From assembly GCA_041389495.1 (NCBI GenBank), contig JAWKRT010000002.1, forward strand, positions 248,001-312,000: DNA of 64,000 nt, in the 5' to 3' direction. The DNA comes from Myxococcota bacterium (lineage in GTDB: Bacteria; Myxococcota_A; UBA9160; UBA4427). The position numbers were made by a program, and so were the translations under genes. The notes below the pieces were generated by a model. The model saw only the letters and a program-made list of their open reading frames with translations. It did not search any database and was not told the DNA's origin. Below, one piece after another: positions 33,027-42,300 of this stretch (position 1 is the first letter of the stretch; the number at the start of each line of letters is the position of its first letter).

Positions 33027-34898
33027 ATGCCGCAGGCCGAGCACACGTCGGGGAGCGAGCCCGCCGCGTCCTTCACGACGCGCCAGCGGGTCCGCGCCAC
33101 GCGCATCGCGACCTGGGCGCTCCTCGCCGTCGGCCTCCCGCTCGCCGTCCGCAGCTGGGTGATCGACGTGACCCCCGCCGCGTTCGCGATCGGCGGCGCG
33201 ATGCTCGCCGGCGCGGCGACGCTCGCGTGGTTCGAGCGCGCGCCCGAAGCGCGCGTCGGCGCGGCCGGACAGATCTCGCTCGGCATCCTGTTCGCGCTCT
33301 TCACCTACGTCGCCTGCACGACGGGCGGCTTCGGCGACCCCTCGTTCGCCTGGTTCTTCGTGCTGCCCGTCGCGGCGATCAGCCTGAGCGGGCTTCGCAG
33401 CGGACTCGTGTGGGGAGGCGTCGCGGTCGTCGCGACGCTCGTCTTCTGGTGGCTCGATGTGCGCGGCGTCCCGCTTCCCACGCTCGTCGACCCGGACCTC
33501 CTCCCGAGCCACGGCGTCGTCACGCGCCTGAGCCTGATCGCGACGCTCACGCTGCTGACGTCGTCGCTCGTGTACGCGCAGCGCAGCGTCGAGCGCGAGC
33601 TCGTCGCCGCGAACCGCGACCTCCGGCGCGAGGCGATGTGCGTGCAGCTGCTCGAGCACGGCGCTGCGGCCGCGAACGAGGCGAGCACGTTCGCGGCCGC
33701 GCTCACGAGCTGCAGCGAGCGCGTCATGCGCACGACGGGCTGGCGCATCGCGCACGTCTGGCTCCCCGCTCCCGACGACTCGGGCGACTTCGTCTCGGCG
33801 TCGATCTGGATCACGGACGAGCCCGACCGCTACGCGCGCCTGCAGGATCTCTCGTTCGCGATGCGCATCGCCCGCGACGACGCGCACGACGCGATCCGCT
33901 CGATCGTCGCGAGCGGGGCGCCGCGCTGGGCCGGCGCGGCCGAGCTCGCCGCCGACCCGTCGCCGCGCGCGCGCTGCGCGACCGAGCTCGGCCTCGGCTG
34001 TGCGGTCGGGCTCCCCATCTGCTCGCACGAAGGCGTGATCGCCGTGCTCGAGTTCTTCGGCCCCGACGACGACGCCGTCGACGAGCGGCGCATCCGCGTG
34101 CTCGCCGACGTCGGCCGCCAGATCGGGCGCGTCGCCGAGCGCCTCCGCCTGCAGGAGAAGCTCCGCCAGTCGCAGAAGCTCGAGTCGGTGGGCCAGCTCG
34201 CCGCCGGCATCGCGCACGAGATCAACAACCCGATGGCCTACGTGCGCTCGAACCTCGGGCTGCTGCGCGAGGAGTGGGCCGCGCTCGGCAAGGACGCGGC
34301 CGAGCAGGGCTGGCCGGCCGCGACGCGCGAGCGCCTCGCCGACTGCGAGGAGCTGATCGACGACGCGCTCGAGGGCGTGAACCGCACCGTCGCGATCGTG
34401 CGCGACGTGCGCGAGTTCTCGGGCGGCGGCGAGGCGCGCTTCGAGCTCGCCGACCCGAACGAGCTCGTCGAGAGCGCGCTGCGCGTCGCGACGCCGCAGC
34501 AGCCGAGCGGCGTCGAGGTCGAGCGCGGCTACGGCTCGGTGGCGCCGCTCGAGTGCCTGCCCGGCCAGCTCCGGCAGGTCTTCCTGAACCTGATCGTGAA
34601 CGCCTTCCAGGCCATGGGCGCGCACGGCCGGCTCGCGATCACGACGCGCGTCGCCGGCTCGCGGCTCGTCGTCGCGTTCGAGGACGACGGCTGCGGCATC
34701 GAGGAGGGCGCGCTCGGCCGCCTCTTCGACCCGTTCTTCACGACGAAGCCCGCGGGCGAGGGCACGGGCCTCGGCCTCTTCATCTCCTACGAGATCGTGC
34801 GCGCGCACGGCGGCGAGATCGCCGTCGACTCGCTGCCCGGCAAGGGCGCCCGCTTCGAGGTGCAGCTCCCGCTGCGACAGGCGCGCGCGGAACGCTAG
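33027..34898 (+). CDS. Membrane sensor histidine kinase with GAF-like domain
   Basis: A 623-residue protein. Residues 1-190 hold six membrane helices forming an unassigned sensor region. A GAF-like domain (about 210-370) includes WRIAHVWLPAPDD and CAVGLPICSHEGVIAVLEFFG. The phosphoacceptor helix is LAAGIAHEINNPMAYVRSN, with His397 by my count. The HATPase domain shows LRQVFLNLIVNAFQAMG (N box), FEDDGCGIEEGALGRLFDPF (G1) and GEGTGLGLFISYEIVRAHGG (G2). No receiver domain or response-regulator gene is adjacent, so it is an orphan kinase. ATG 33027 has no evident ribosome-binding site. Confidence 0.9.
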   Translation: MPQAEHTSGSEPAASFTTRQRVRATRIATWALLAVGLPLAVRSWVIDVTPAAFAIGGAMLAGAATLAWFERAPEARVGAAGQISLGILFALFTYVACTTGGFGDPSFAWFFVLPVAAISLSGLRSGLVWGGVAVVATLVFWWLDVRGVPLPTLVDPDLLPSHGVVTRLSLIATLTLLTSSLVYAQRSVERELVAANRDLRREAMCVQLLEHGAAAANEASTFAAALTSCSERVMRTTGWRIAHVWLPAPDDSGDFVSASIWITDEPDRYARLQDLSFAMRIARDDAHDAIRSIVASGAPRWAGAAELAADPSPRARCATELGLGCAVGLPICSHEGVIAVLEFFGPDDDAVDERRIRVLADVGRQIGRVAERLRLQEKLRQSQKLESVGQLAAGIAHEINNPMAYVRSNLGLLREEWAALGKDAAEQGWPAATRERLADCEELIDDALEGVNRTVAIVRDVREFSGGGEARFELADPNELVESALRVATPQQPSGVEVERGYGSVAPLECLPGQLRQVFLNLIVNAFQAMGAHGRLAITTRVAGSRLVVAFEDDGCGIEEGALGRLFDPFFTTKPAGEGTGLGLFISYEIVRAHGGEIAVDSLPGKGARFEVQLPLRQARAER

Positions 34899-34908
34899 GC
34901 GCGCGCCG

Positions 34909-35628
34909 TCAGCGGGCCGGGCGGGCGCGGCAGGCGTCGTCGTCGCGCGGGCCGCCGTCGATCGGCAGCCGGCAGACGAGCTCGACGTCGCCGAGCGTCT
35001 CGGCGAGCGAGGCGGCGACGGCGTGGCCCGCGTCGGCCTCGGCCACCCGCCACAGGCACACCCACTCCGTGCGCTCGCGCTCGACGCACGCGCGCGGCGC
35101 GGCGCCGAGCAGGTGGGAGAGGTCGGCGAGCGTGCGCGCCGCGGCGAACGCGGCGGCGCCCTGCGCGCGACGCGCGCGGGCCGCGCCCGTGCGCACCGCC
35201 TCGCGGCGCTCGAACGCGGTCGGCGCCGCGTGCACCGTGCAGCGCGTGCCGACCGCGGGCGGTGCGCCGGCCCGCGCGCGCGGGAACGAGCACACGAGCT
35301 GGACGTACGGCGCGTCGTCGCGCCCGGCGGCGAGCGGCGCGAAGCCCGGCTCGCCGCGCGCGACGCGCCAGCTGCAGACGTCGAGCGCGAGGCCGCTCGA
35401 CGCGCACGCATCCGGAGGTGCGCCGAGCTCGCGCTGCAGGCTCTCGCGCGTCGCGCCTTCCTCGAAGGCGGCCGTGGCCGGCGCCGGTGCGAACGCGAGC
35501 GGCGCGGCGGCGACGAGCGCCGCGAGTGCGCAGGCCGCTCGCCGCGCGCAACGCGCTCCGACGGGGCCGCGCGCGCTGCGCGCGTCGCGTGCCCGATCCC
35601 GTCTTCGCGCCGTCCGGCTCGCCCGCAC
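34909..35628 (-). CDS. Exported protein made of two Cys-containing repeats
   Basis: A 239-residue protein. A signal peptide (ALAALVAAAPLAFAPAPATAA) is followed by two copies of one module. The first has LQRELGAPPDACASS, DVCSWRVARGE and VQLVCSFP; the second has LSHLLGAAPRACVER, WVCLWRVAEAD and VELVCRLP, each ending in a further Cys. Four cysteines per copy suggest two disulfides per module. I do not recognise the family. The GTG start at 35626-35628 lies six bases after TAGCGT on the minus strand, so a leaderless transcript is likely. It is convergent with the kinase gene. Confidence 0.65.
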   Translation of the reverse strand: MRASRTARRRDRARDARSARGPVGARCARRAACALAALVAAAPLAFAPAPATAAFEEGATRESLQRELGAPPDACASSGLALDVCSWRVARGEPGFAPLAAGRDDAPYVQLVCSFPRARAGAPPAVGTRCTVHAAPTAFERREAVRTGAARARRAQGAAAFAAARTLADLSHLLGAAPRACVERERTEWVCLWRVAEADAGHAVAASLAETLGDVELVCRLPIDGGPRDDDACRARPAR

Positions 35629-35634
35629 GCGCGG

Positions 35635-35640
35635 ACGCTA
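35635..35640 (-). promoter_or_regulatory. Putative -10 element (TAGCGT), leaderless type
   Basis: Minus-strand GCTAGCGTCCGCGC, six bases before the GTG start at 35628. No Shine-Dalgarno sequence is present. It lies in the ten bases left between this gene and the next upstream one. Confidence 0.5.
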
Positions 35641-35649
35641 GCAGCCCGC

Positions 35650-36162
35650 TCAGCGCTTCGGGACGAGGCGCAGGATGTCGGCGGGCTCGCCGCCGATGCG
35701 CAGCGCGCGGCCCGCGCGCAGCAGCGTCTCCTGCCAGCCGTACTTCGCGGCCGAAGCGGCGTCGACGGCGGCGACGATCGCGTCGCCGCGCTCGACGCGC
35801 GCGGCCACCTCGTACTCGAGCCCTTCGATGCGCACGATGACGCGGCTCCCGCGCTCGATGTTGGCGAGCCAGCGCGATGCGCGCGTGCGCAGGTAGGGCG
35901 CGCCGTCGACGAGCACGAACCACACGGGCGTGTCGCGCACGTCGCCGTCGTCGTCGAGCGTCAGGACGTCGATCACGTCGACGTCGGCGAGCGCCTCCCA
36001 GTCTGGGAAGCCCGGCTGCACGAAGCCGGTCTCGGGGAAGCCCGGCTCGGCGGAGCCGGACGCCTCCGCGCCGGGCTCGCTCGCGCGCGCGGACGGCGCG
36101 AGCACGGGCGCGAGCAGCGCGGCGATCGCGAGCGGAGCGGCGAGCGGGCGGGTGCGGGTCAC
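35650..36162 (-). CDS. Exported DUF2255-like split-barrel protein
   Basis: A 170-residue protein with an N-terminal signal segment (LAAPLAIAALLAPVLAPSARA) and a linker with PGFPETGFVQPGFPDW. The C-terminal domain DVIDVLTLDDDGDVRDTPVW, then VDGAPYLRTRASRWLANIE and VIVRIEGLEYEVAARVE, resembles DUF2255 and pyridoxamine-phosphate-oxidase-like flavin barrels. Family cofactor use is uncertain here, and export would be unusual for such a fold. GTG 36162 overlaps the MBL gene stop (GTGA) and has GGAGGAC upstream, so the two are co-translated. Confidence 0.65.
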   Translation of the reverse strand: MTRTRPLAAPLAIAALLAPVLAPSARASEPGAEASGSAEPGFPETGFVQPGFPDWEALADVDVIDVLTLDDDGDVRDTPVWFVLVDGAPYLRTRASRWLANIERGSRVIVRIEGLEYEVAARVERGDAIVAAVDAASAAKYGWQETLLRAGRALRIGGEPADILRLVPKR

Positions 36163-37328
36163 GGGGCGTCCTCCGGAGCGGGCGCGCGCGGCGCGCCGGC
36201 GTCGAGTGCGGGCGGGAGCGCGATGCGCTCGCCGACCGCGGGAACGTGCACGCGCGCCGCATCGATGCCGGCCTCGCGCGCGGCCGCGCGCAGCTCGACG
36301 GGCCCCTGGCCCGGCGGCTCGTCGGTGAGATCGAAGGTGCCGAAGTGCATCGCGAAGAGATGGCGCGCGCCGAGGTCGGCGAAGGCGCGCACGGACTGCT
36401 GCGGATCCATGTGTTGATAGGCCATGAACCACCGCGGCGCGTAGGCGCCGGCCGGGAGCAGCGCGGCGTCGATGCCGGGGAAGCGCCGTCCGAACTCGGC
36501 GAACCCCGCGAAGTAGCCCGTGTCGCCGGCGAAGAAGTAGCGGCGCTCGCCCGAATCGACGAGCCACGCGCACCACAGCGTCGAGCCCGCCGGCTGCCCG
36601 AGCCGCAGCGACCAGTGCTGCGACGGCAGGCACGTGATCGCGAAGCGCCCGCGGTGCGCCGTCTGCCACCAGTCGAGCTCGGTCACGTCGTCGCGCCCGC
36701 GCTCGCGGAACCAGTCGGCGAGCCCGAGCGGCACGTACCAGCCGACGCTCGCCGGCAGTGCGCGCACCGTGTCGTCGTCGAGGTGGTCGTAGTGGTTGTG
36801 CGAGACGACGGCGAACGCGTCGGGCGGGATGGCGTCGACGGGGAGGCCGGGCGGCACGAGGCGGCGGGGCAGCAGCGCGCGCTCGCCGAAGTGCGGGTCG
36901 GTCAGGAACACGTCGGCGCCGTCGGCGACGACGTAGGTCGCGTGGCCCACCCACGTGAGCGACGGCGCGTCGCCCGCGCGCGCGCTCCGCAGGTAGGCGC
37001 CGTCGTTCGGCACGACGCGCGGCGGCGGCGCGTCGACGTCGGCGTAGGGGTTCCGCGAGAGCCGCCAGCGCACGAACTTCAGGAAGGAGCGGTCGGCGCG
37101 CGCCCACGGCGTGAAGAAGCGGCCGTCGGCATCCGCGTGCGCGGCGTAGAGCGGAGCGGCCTCGGCGGGTGCGCCGTCGGGAGCGAGCGCGACCGGGCCG
37201 CCGTCGGAGGCGAGCGCGAGCGGGGCGAGCAGGAGCGCGGCGAGCGCGAGCGCCGCGCCGCGCACTGCGGGCACGCCGCGCGAACCCGCGCCGCGGCCGG
37301 CGCGGGTCGTCGCGTCGCGCGTGCGCAT
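36159..37328 (-). CDS. MBL-fold metallohydrolase (NAPE-PLD-like), exported
   Basis: A 389-residue metallo-beta-lactamase-fold enzyme. A signal peptide (ALALAALLLAPLALAS) precedes a region FLKFVRWRLSRNPYADV. The metal site motif is VVSHNHYDHLDDDT (HxHxDH), and YFFAGDTGYFAGFAEFG and LFAMHFGTFDLTDEPP supply the later ligands. SLTWVGHATYVVADGADVFLTDPHF is the family's first strand pair. These features match the group that includes N-acylphosphatidylethanolamine phospholipase D and related lipid phosphodiesterases. Location is periplasmic or outer surface. The start chosen is ATG at 37326-37328. It is coupled to the DUF2255-like gene downstream. Confidence 0.85.
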   Translation of the reverse strand: MRTRDATTRAGRGAGSRGVPAVRGAALALAALLLAPLALASDGGPVALAPDGAPAEAAPLYAAHADADGRFFTPWARADRSFLKFVRWRLSRNPYADVDAPPPRVVPNDGAYLRSARAGDAPSLTWVGHATYVVADGADVFLTDPHFGERALLPRRLVPPGLPVDAIPPDAFAVVSHNHYDHLDDDTVRALPASVGWYVPLGLADWFRERGRDDVTELDWWQTAHRGRFAITCLPSQHWSLRLGQPAGSTLWCAWLVDSGERRYFFAGDTGYFAGFAEFGRRFPGIDAALLPAGAYAPRWFMAYQHMDPQQSVRAFADLGARHLFAMHFGTFDLTDEPPGQGPVELRAAAREAGIDAARVHVPAVGERIALPPALDAGAPRAPAPEDAP

Positions 37329-37596
37329 GCGCGCGAGCAAAGCTCGCAGCCGCGAGCGCGTCAATCGACGCCGGCGTCGCCGCGCGGCGGCGACGTCGGT
37401 GCGCGCGACGGCAGTGCGCGCAGCCGCCGCGTGCGGAGCGCTCCGCGGCCCGGGTCGCGCTCGCGCACGCGACGCGCTCGCGTTTGCCGGCGGGTCGCGC
37501 AGGGTGATAGAAGACGGCGCCGGCGCGTGCGGCGCGCCGATCGCCGACCGGCGCGGGGCGATCGCCGATCGACGCTCGGAGAGCGGGGAGGTGCGC

Positions 37597-38589
37597 GTGC
37601 GCGCGGTGCGCTGTCGCGAAGGGCGGGTCGAGGTCGTGGACGTCGCGGCGCCCGCCGGCCCGGGCGTCGCGGTGCGCATCGCGTCGGCCGGCATCTGCGG
37701 CTCCGACCTCCACCTCGTGCGCTCCGACGTCTTCGCCATCGGCGTCACGCTCGGCCACGAGATCGCGGGCACGGCCGAGGACGGGACACCCGTCGCCATC
37801 GAGCCCGTGCAGCCGTGCGGCGCGTGCGCGCCGTGCCGCGGCGGCGACTACCAGCGCTGCGTGCGCGGCCCGGCCATGGTGATGGGAACCGGGCTCGACG
37901 GCGGCATGGCCGAGCGCGTCGTCGTGCCCGCGCGCTGCCTCGTGCGCCTGCCCGCCGGCGTCGCACCGCGCGACGCGTGCCTCGTCGAGCCCCTCGCCGT
38001 CGCCGTGCACGGCTTCGCGCAGGCCGGGCTGCGCGGTGGAATGCGCGTCGCCGTCGTCGGCGGCGGCAGCATCGGCCTCGCGGCCGTCGCCGTCGCGCAC
38101 GCCGCGGGCGCGAAGGTCGACCTCGTCGCGCGCCACGACCGCCAGCGCGAGGCGGGCGAGCGCCTCGGCGCCACCGCGCTCACCGCCGACGCGCGCGCCC
38201 CCGCCGACGCGGGCGCGCCGGGCGCGCCCGGTGAACAGGGCGGCTACGACCTCGTCGTCGATGCGGCCGGCACCGCGAGCGCGCTCGCGCACGCCGTCGC
38301 GCTCGCGCGCCCGGGCGCGACGCTGCTGCTCCTCGCCTCCTACTGGGAAGGGCTCGAGCTGCCGGGCTTCCTGCTGTGCATGAAGGAGGTGCGCGTCGTG
38401 CCCGCCATCATGTACGGCCGGCGCGGCGCGGCGCGCGACATCGACGTCGCCGCGGCCCTGCTCGCCGACGCGCCCGAGATCGCGCGCGCGCTCATCACGC
38501 ATCGCTTCCCGCTCGACGCGGCCGTCGCGGCGTTCGACGCGGCGGCCGACCGCGCGAGCGGGGCGATCAAGGTGGTGCTCGAGCCGTAG
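37597..38589 (+). CDS. Zinc-binding alcohol dehydrogenase family protein
   Basis: A 330-residue medium-chain dehydrogenase. The catalytic-zinc region is AGICGSDLHL and GHEIAGTAE; the structural-zinc lobe CGACAPCRGGDYQRC has four cysteines. The nucleotide-binding motif is VVGGGSIGLAAVAVAHAAGA. GTG 37597 is chosen because GGGGAG (37585-37590) precedes it at good spacing; GTG 37591 is also in frame. It is divergent from the MBL operon across 268 bases, which hold GATAGAAG at 37506 but no clear TANNNT element. The substrate is unknown. The other zinc dehydrogenase, at 22081, is only distantly similar. Confidence 0.85.
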   Translation: MRAVRCREGRVEVVDVAAPAGPGVAVRIASAGICGSDLHLVRSDVFAIGVTLGHEIAGTAEDGTPVAIEPVQPCGACAPCRGGDYQRCVRGPAMVMGTGLDGGMAERVVVPARCLVRLPAGVAPRDACLVEPLAVAVHGFAQAGLRGGMRVAVVGGGSIGLAAVAVAHAAGAKVDLVARHDRQREAGERLGATALTADARAPADAGAPGAPGEQGGYDLVVDAAGTASALAHAVALARPGATLLLLASYWEGLELPGFLLCMKEVRVVPAIMYGRRGAARDIDVAAALLADAPEIARALITHRFPLDAAVAAFDAAADRASGAIKVVLEP

Positions 38590-38703
38590 GTCGCGCGCGG
38601 CGCGCAGCGACCGCGAGGAAGCGCGCGCGGATCGCGAAGCGACGCGCCGCGACGTCCGCGACGCGATCGGCCGCTCGCGGTCGTCGCGCGCCCGCCGACG
38701 AAC

Positions 38704-39330
38704 GTGCACGCTGGGGGCCCCGGTCCCGCGGACGTCTCCTTCGTGTCGCAGTCCGCGCTCGCCTCGACGAGATGGCGCACTCTCCGTGCCCGCGTGCGCG
38801 CACTCGACCGCGCGCGCTCCGCGAAGCGGGCGCTCCGCGCCTGCGCTCGCATCGCCGTGCTCGCGCTGCTCGCCGCCTTCGCGCCGCTCGCAGCGTCGCG
38901 GGCGGACGAGGCGATCCCTTTGCCCGCGGCGCGCGCCTCCGCGCCCGACGCCGACGCGATCGCGCGCGCCGACGCCGCATTCGTGCGCGATGCGCTCGCG
39001 CGCCTGCTCTCGGAGCTCGGAGTCGAAGGCGGCGCGCCGCGCGCGGAGGCCGATGACGAGGCCGCTGCGGCCTCCGGCGCCGCCGCGCCGCGCGAGCGCC
39101 CCGCGTTCCATCTCTCGGTGAGCGACGCGCGCGAGCTGTGCCTCGCGATGTGCGAGCGCTTCCGGCGCGGCGGAATCGTGACGTCCGCATGTGCGCCGTC
39201 GTGTGCGCGCGCCGTCGTGCCCGCGCGCGACGACGGCGCTCCTCCTCGAACCGGTCCCGCCCCCCAGGCCGTCCCCGCGGCCGATGCCCGCCGCCCGCGC
39301 GCGCCCGACGCCGCGCGCGGTGCGCGCTGA
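38704..39330 (+). CDS. Small exported protein preceding the RHS gene
   Basis: A 208-residue protein I cannot assign. A membrane or signal segment (ACARIAVLALLAAFAPLAASRADEA) is followed by a helical region with FVRDALARLLSELGVEG, an Ala/Glu-rich linker, and a small conserved-looking part LSVSDARELCLAMCERFRRGG with CAPSCARAV, four cysteines. The end is Pro/Ala/Arg-rich. GTG 38704 gives the full frame; GTG 38743 is an alternative start. It ends 11 bases before the RHS start, so it is likely in one operon with it and could be a chaperone, processing or anchoring partner. That role is inferred from position alone. Confidence 0.5.
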   Translation: MHAGGPGPADVSFVSQSALASTRWRTLRARVRALDRARSAKRALRACARIAVLALLAAFAPLAASRADEAIPLPAARASAPDADAIARADAAFVRDALARLLSELGVEGGAPRAEADDEAAAASGAAAPRERPAFHLSVSDARELCLAMCERFRRGGIVTSACAPSCARAVVPARDDGAPPRTGPAPQAVPAADARRPRAPDAARGAR

Positions 39331-39341
39331 TCGGAGTCGCC

Positions 39342-42300
39342 ATGGGCTCTCGCCTCCCGCTCGTCGCTCGGCCCGCCCCGGCTCGCGCCTGCGCGCCCGT
39401 CCGCGCCGCATCCGTCACGTCCGCCGCCGTCGCCGCGCTCGCGGTGACGATCGCGCTCGCACCCGCACTCGCGCTCGCATCGACGCAGACGAGCGAAGGG
39501 GGAGGCGGCGGCGAGGGCTCGACGCAGTTCAGCGGGCTCGCCCAGTCGGCGTCCGCGAACCTGTTCACGGGCGCGATGCGCGCGTCGATCGAGATCCCCG
39601 TTCCGCCCGGCCGCGCGGATGCGACGCCACAGCTCGCGCTCGTGTACTCGAGCGATGCGGGGAGCGGCTCGTTCGGCCACGGCTGGACGCTGCCGCTCGG
39701 ATCGATCTCGCGCAGCACGCGCGCCGGCGTTCCGCGTTGCCGCGGCGACGTCGCGACGGCCGCGTTCGCGCTGAGCCTGCCCGGCGCGAGCGTCGAGCTC
39801 GTGTGGATCGAGTCCGAGGGGCTCTTCCGCGCGGAGACCGACGAGGGCTACCTCGAGGCGTACGCGGACGTCGTCGCCAACCGCTGGGTCGTGCACGACC
39901 TCGCGGGCAATCGGCTCACGTTCGGCGACGTGCCCTCGGCGCGCGTCTTCCGGACGGCCGACGCCTTCCTCGACGAGAGCGCGTGCGCGTTCACGACGAC
40001 CTGGGCGCTCACGGAGCTGCGCGCGCCGAGCGGCAGCACGATCGAGGTGCACTACGCGAAGGACGGCGACGTCCTGCATCCGAGCGAGATCCTGTACGGC
40101 GGAAGCCGCGACGACGCGGGCGCGCTCGTCGTCGAGCACGCGTTCCGCGTCGCCTTCCGCACGGCGCCCCGCCCGCGCGCGCGCACGAGCGCGCGGCGCG
40201 GTGTCGTCGAGACGCTCGCGCTCGAGGTCGACGCGATCGACGTCGAGTACCGGCCGGACGCGGCGAGCGGCTTCGCGCCCGTGCGCACGCTCGAGCTCGG
40301 CTACGCGTCGTCGCCCGCGGCGGGACACCGCCTGCTCGTGTCGGTCGCGCAGGAGGGCCGGCCGACGCGCACGTTCGACTACGCGACCGACGACCTGCGC
40401 TTCGGCGAGCTCGCGACGTTCGCGCCGCCCGATGTGCCGGGCGAGGGCGAGGGCTACTTCCGCGACTGGGCCGACGGCCGCAAGGTCACGCGCAGCGTGA
40501 TGGACATGAACGGCGACGGGCGTCTCGACCTCGTCGATACGAACTCGTCGAGCGCCTGGAACGTGTACCCGGGCCTTGCGGGCGGCGGGTTCGCGGCGAC
40601 GCCGATCGCGTGGGACGTGAGCGCGACCGACCCGGCCTGGGTCGACTCGATGCAGCGCACGACGAACGGCGACGTCGCGAAGTTCCAGCTCGACACGCTC
40701 GACCTGACGGGCGACGGCCTCCCCGACTGGGTGGACGCGCGCGGCGACGGCGCGTGGGCGGTGTACCCGGGCGTCTGCACGGGGCCCGCGACGTGCGGCT
40801 TCGGCGCGCCGATCGCGTGGCCCGCGCCGGAGAAGCACCTCCGGCAGTCCATCCCCGCGCGCACGGCGAAGGACCTGATCGATCTCGACGCGGACGGGCG
40901 CGTCGATCTCGTCGTCGCGGCGGGCGGCGGGCCGTGGGCGGTGTACTGGAACGACGGGGCGGGGTTCGCGACCGAGCCCGACCCGACCTTCGTCGCCGAC
41001 GGCTACCTGCACCGCTCGGCCGCCGAGGCGAACCCCGCCTCGCTCGTCGAGCGCGCCGTCTTCGACATGAACGGCGACGGCGTGCCCGATCTCGTCGAGT
41101 CGCCGGCCGACGAGCTCGCCGCGGTCGATGCGGCGGGCGCGATCCTGGGCTTCGTCGCCGAAGCGCCGGGCTGCGAGCTCCACCACACGACCGGGTCGAG
41201 CGACACGTCGGCCTGCGTGGGTCCGCCGGGCGCGGTCGCGTTCACCGGCTTCCTGTCCGTGCGGGTCGGCGACGGACACGGGTTCGCCGCGCAGCCCGTC
41301 TACTCGGTGCTGCAGACGCAGGGCGTGCGGCTCTCGAGCCTGAACCGCACGCGCATCGATTTCGCGGACGTGAACGGGGACGGGCTCCCCGACTACCTGC
41401 TCACCACGCCGTTCAGCTCGGTGGGCGGCAACGATCCGTGGCGCGTCGCGCTCAACCGCGGCGACGGGACGCTCGAGCCTCCGCAGATCGTTCCCGGCGC
41501 GGGGGCGCCGGACGACGTCGTCTTCCCGCGCACCTGGCTCGCGCCGAGCGGCGCGCCCGCCACGAACTACGCGCGCCGCGGCACGGCGACGTCGAACGCG
41601 ACGCGCACGCATCTCGACCTCCTCGACTGGGACGGCGACGGCCTGCTCGACCGCGTCGACGCGTCCGATGCGCAGACCTGGCAGGTCGAGCTCGCGCGCG
41701 CGGTGGACGGTGCCCACGACGCGCGCCCGCTCCAGCTCGTGCACATGGACGACGGCGCGCGCGGCGAGACGTTCGTCCGCTATGCGCCGACGACGCTCGG
41801 CGAGCACGCCGACGCGGCCGGCGTGCCGTCGCTGCCCTTCGTGCGCTGGGTCGTCGCGGGCATCCGCTCGACGTCCGGCCTGTGCGACGGGCCCGCGCCG
41901 TCCGCCGGCGTCGACGCGTTCGACCCCGTTGTGAACGCGTGCATCGAGGCGGGCCACGAGCGCGTGCGCAGGTTCGCCTACGAAGGTGGCGCCTTCGACG
42001 CCGCGAGCCGCGAGCTCCGCGGCTTCCGTCGCGTCGTCGAGCTCGCGCCCGACGCGAGCCGGACGGAGACCACCTTCCACCAGGGCGATGCGCTGCGCGG
42101 GCGCGTCGAGCTCGTCGAGACGTTTCCGCGCGCGTCGGCCGAGCCGGTGCGCCGCGTCGAGAACGTCTGGCAGACGCGCACGTCGTCGCTCGATGCGCGG
42201 CGCACGCAGGTCTTCCTCGCGGAGACGCGCACGAGCGACCTCGCGCTGCCGAACGCGGCGGGCCCGCCGCGCTGTCTGGCGAGCCGCAACGAGCCGCCGG

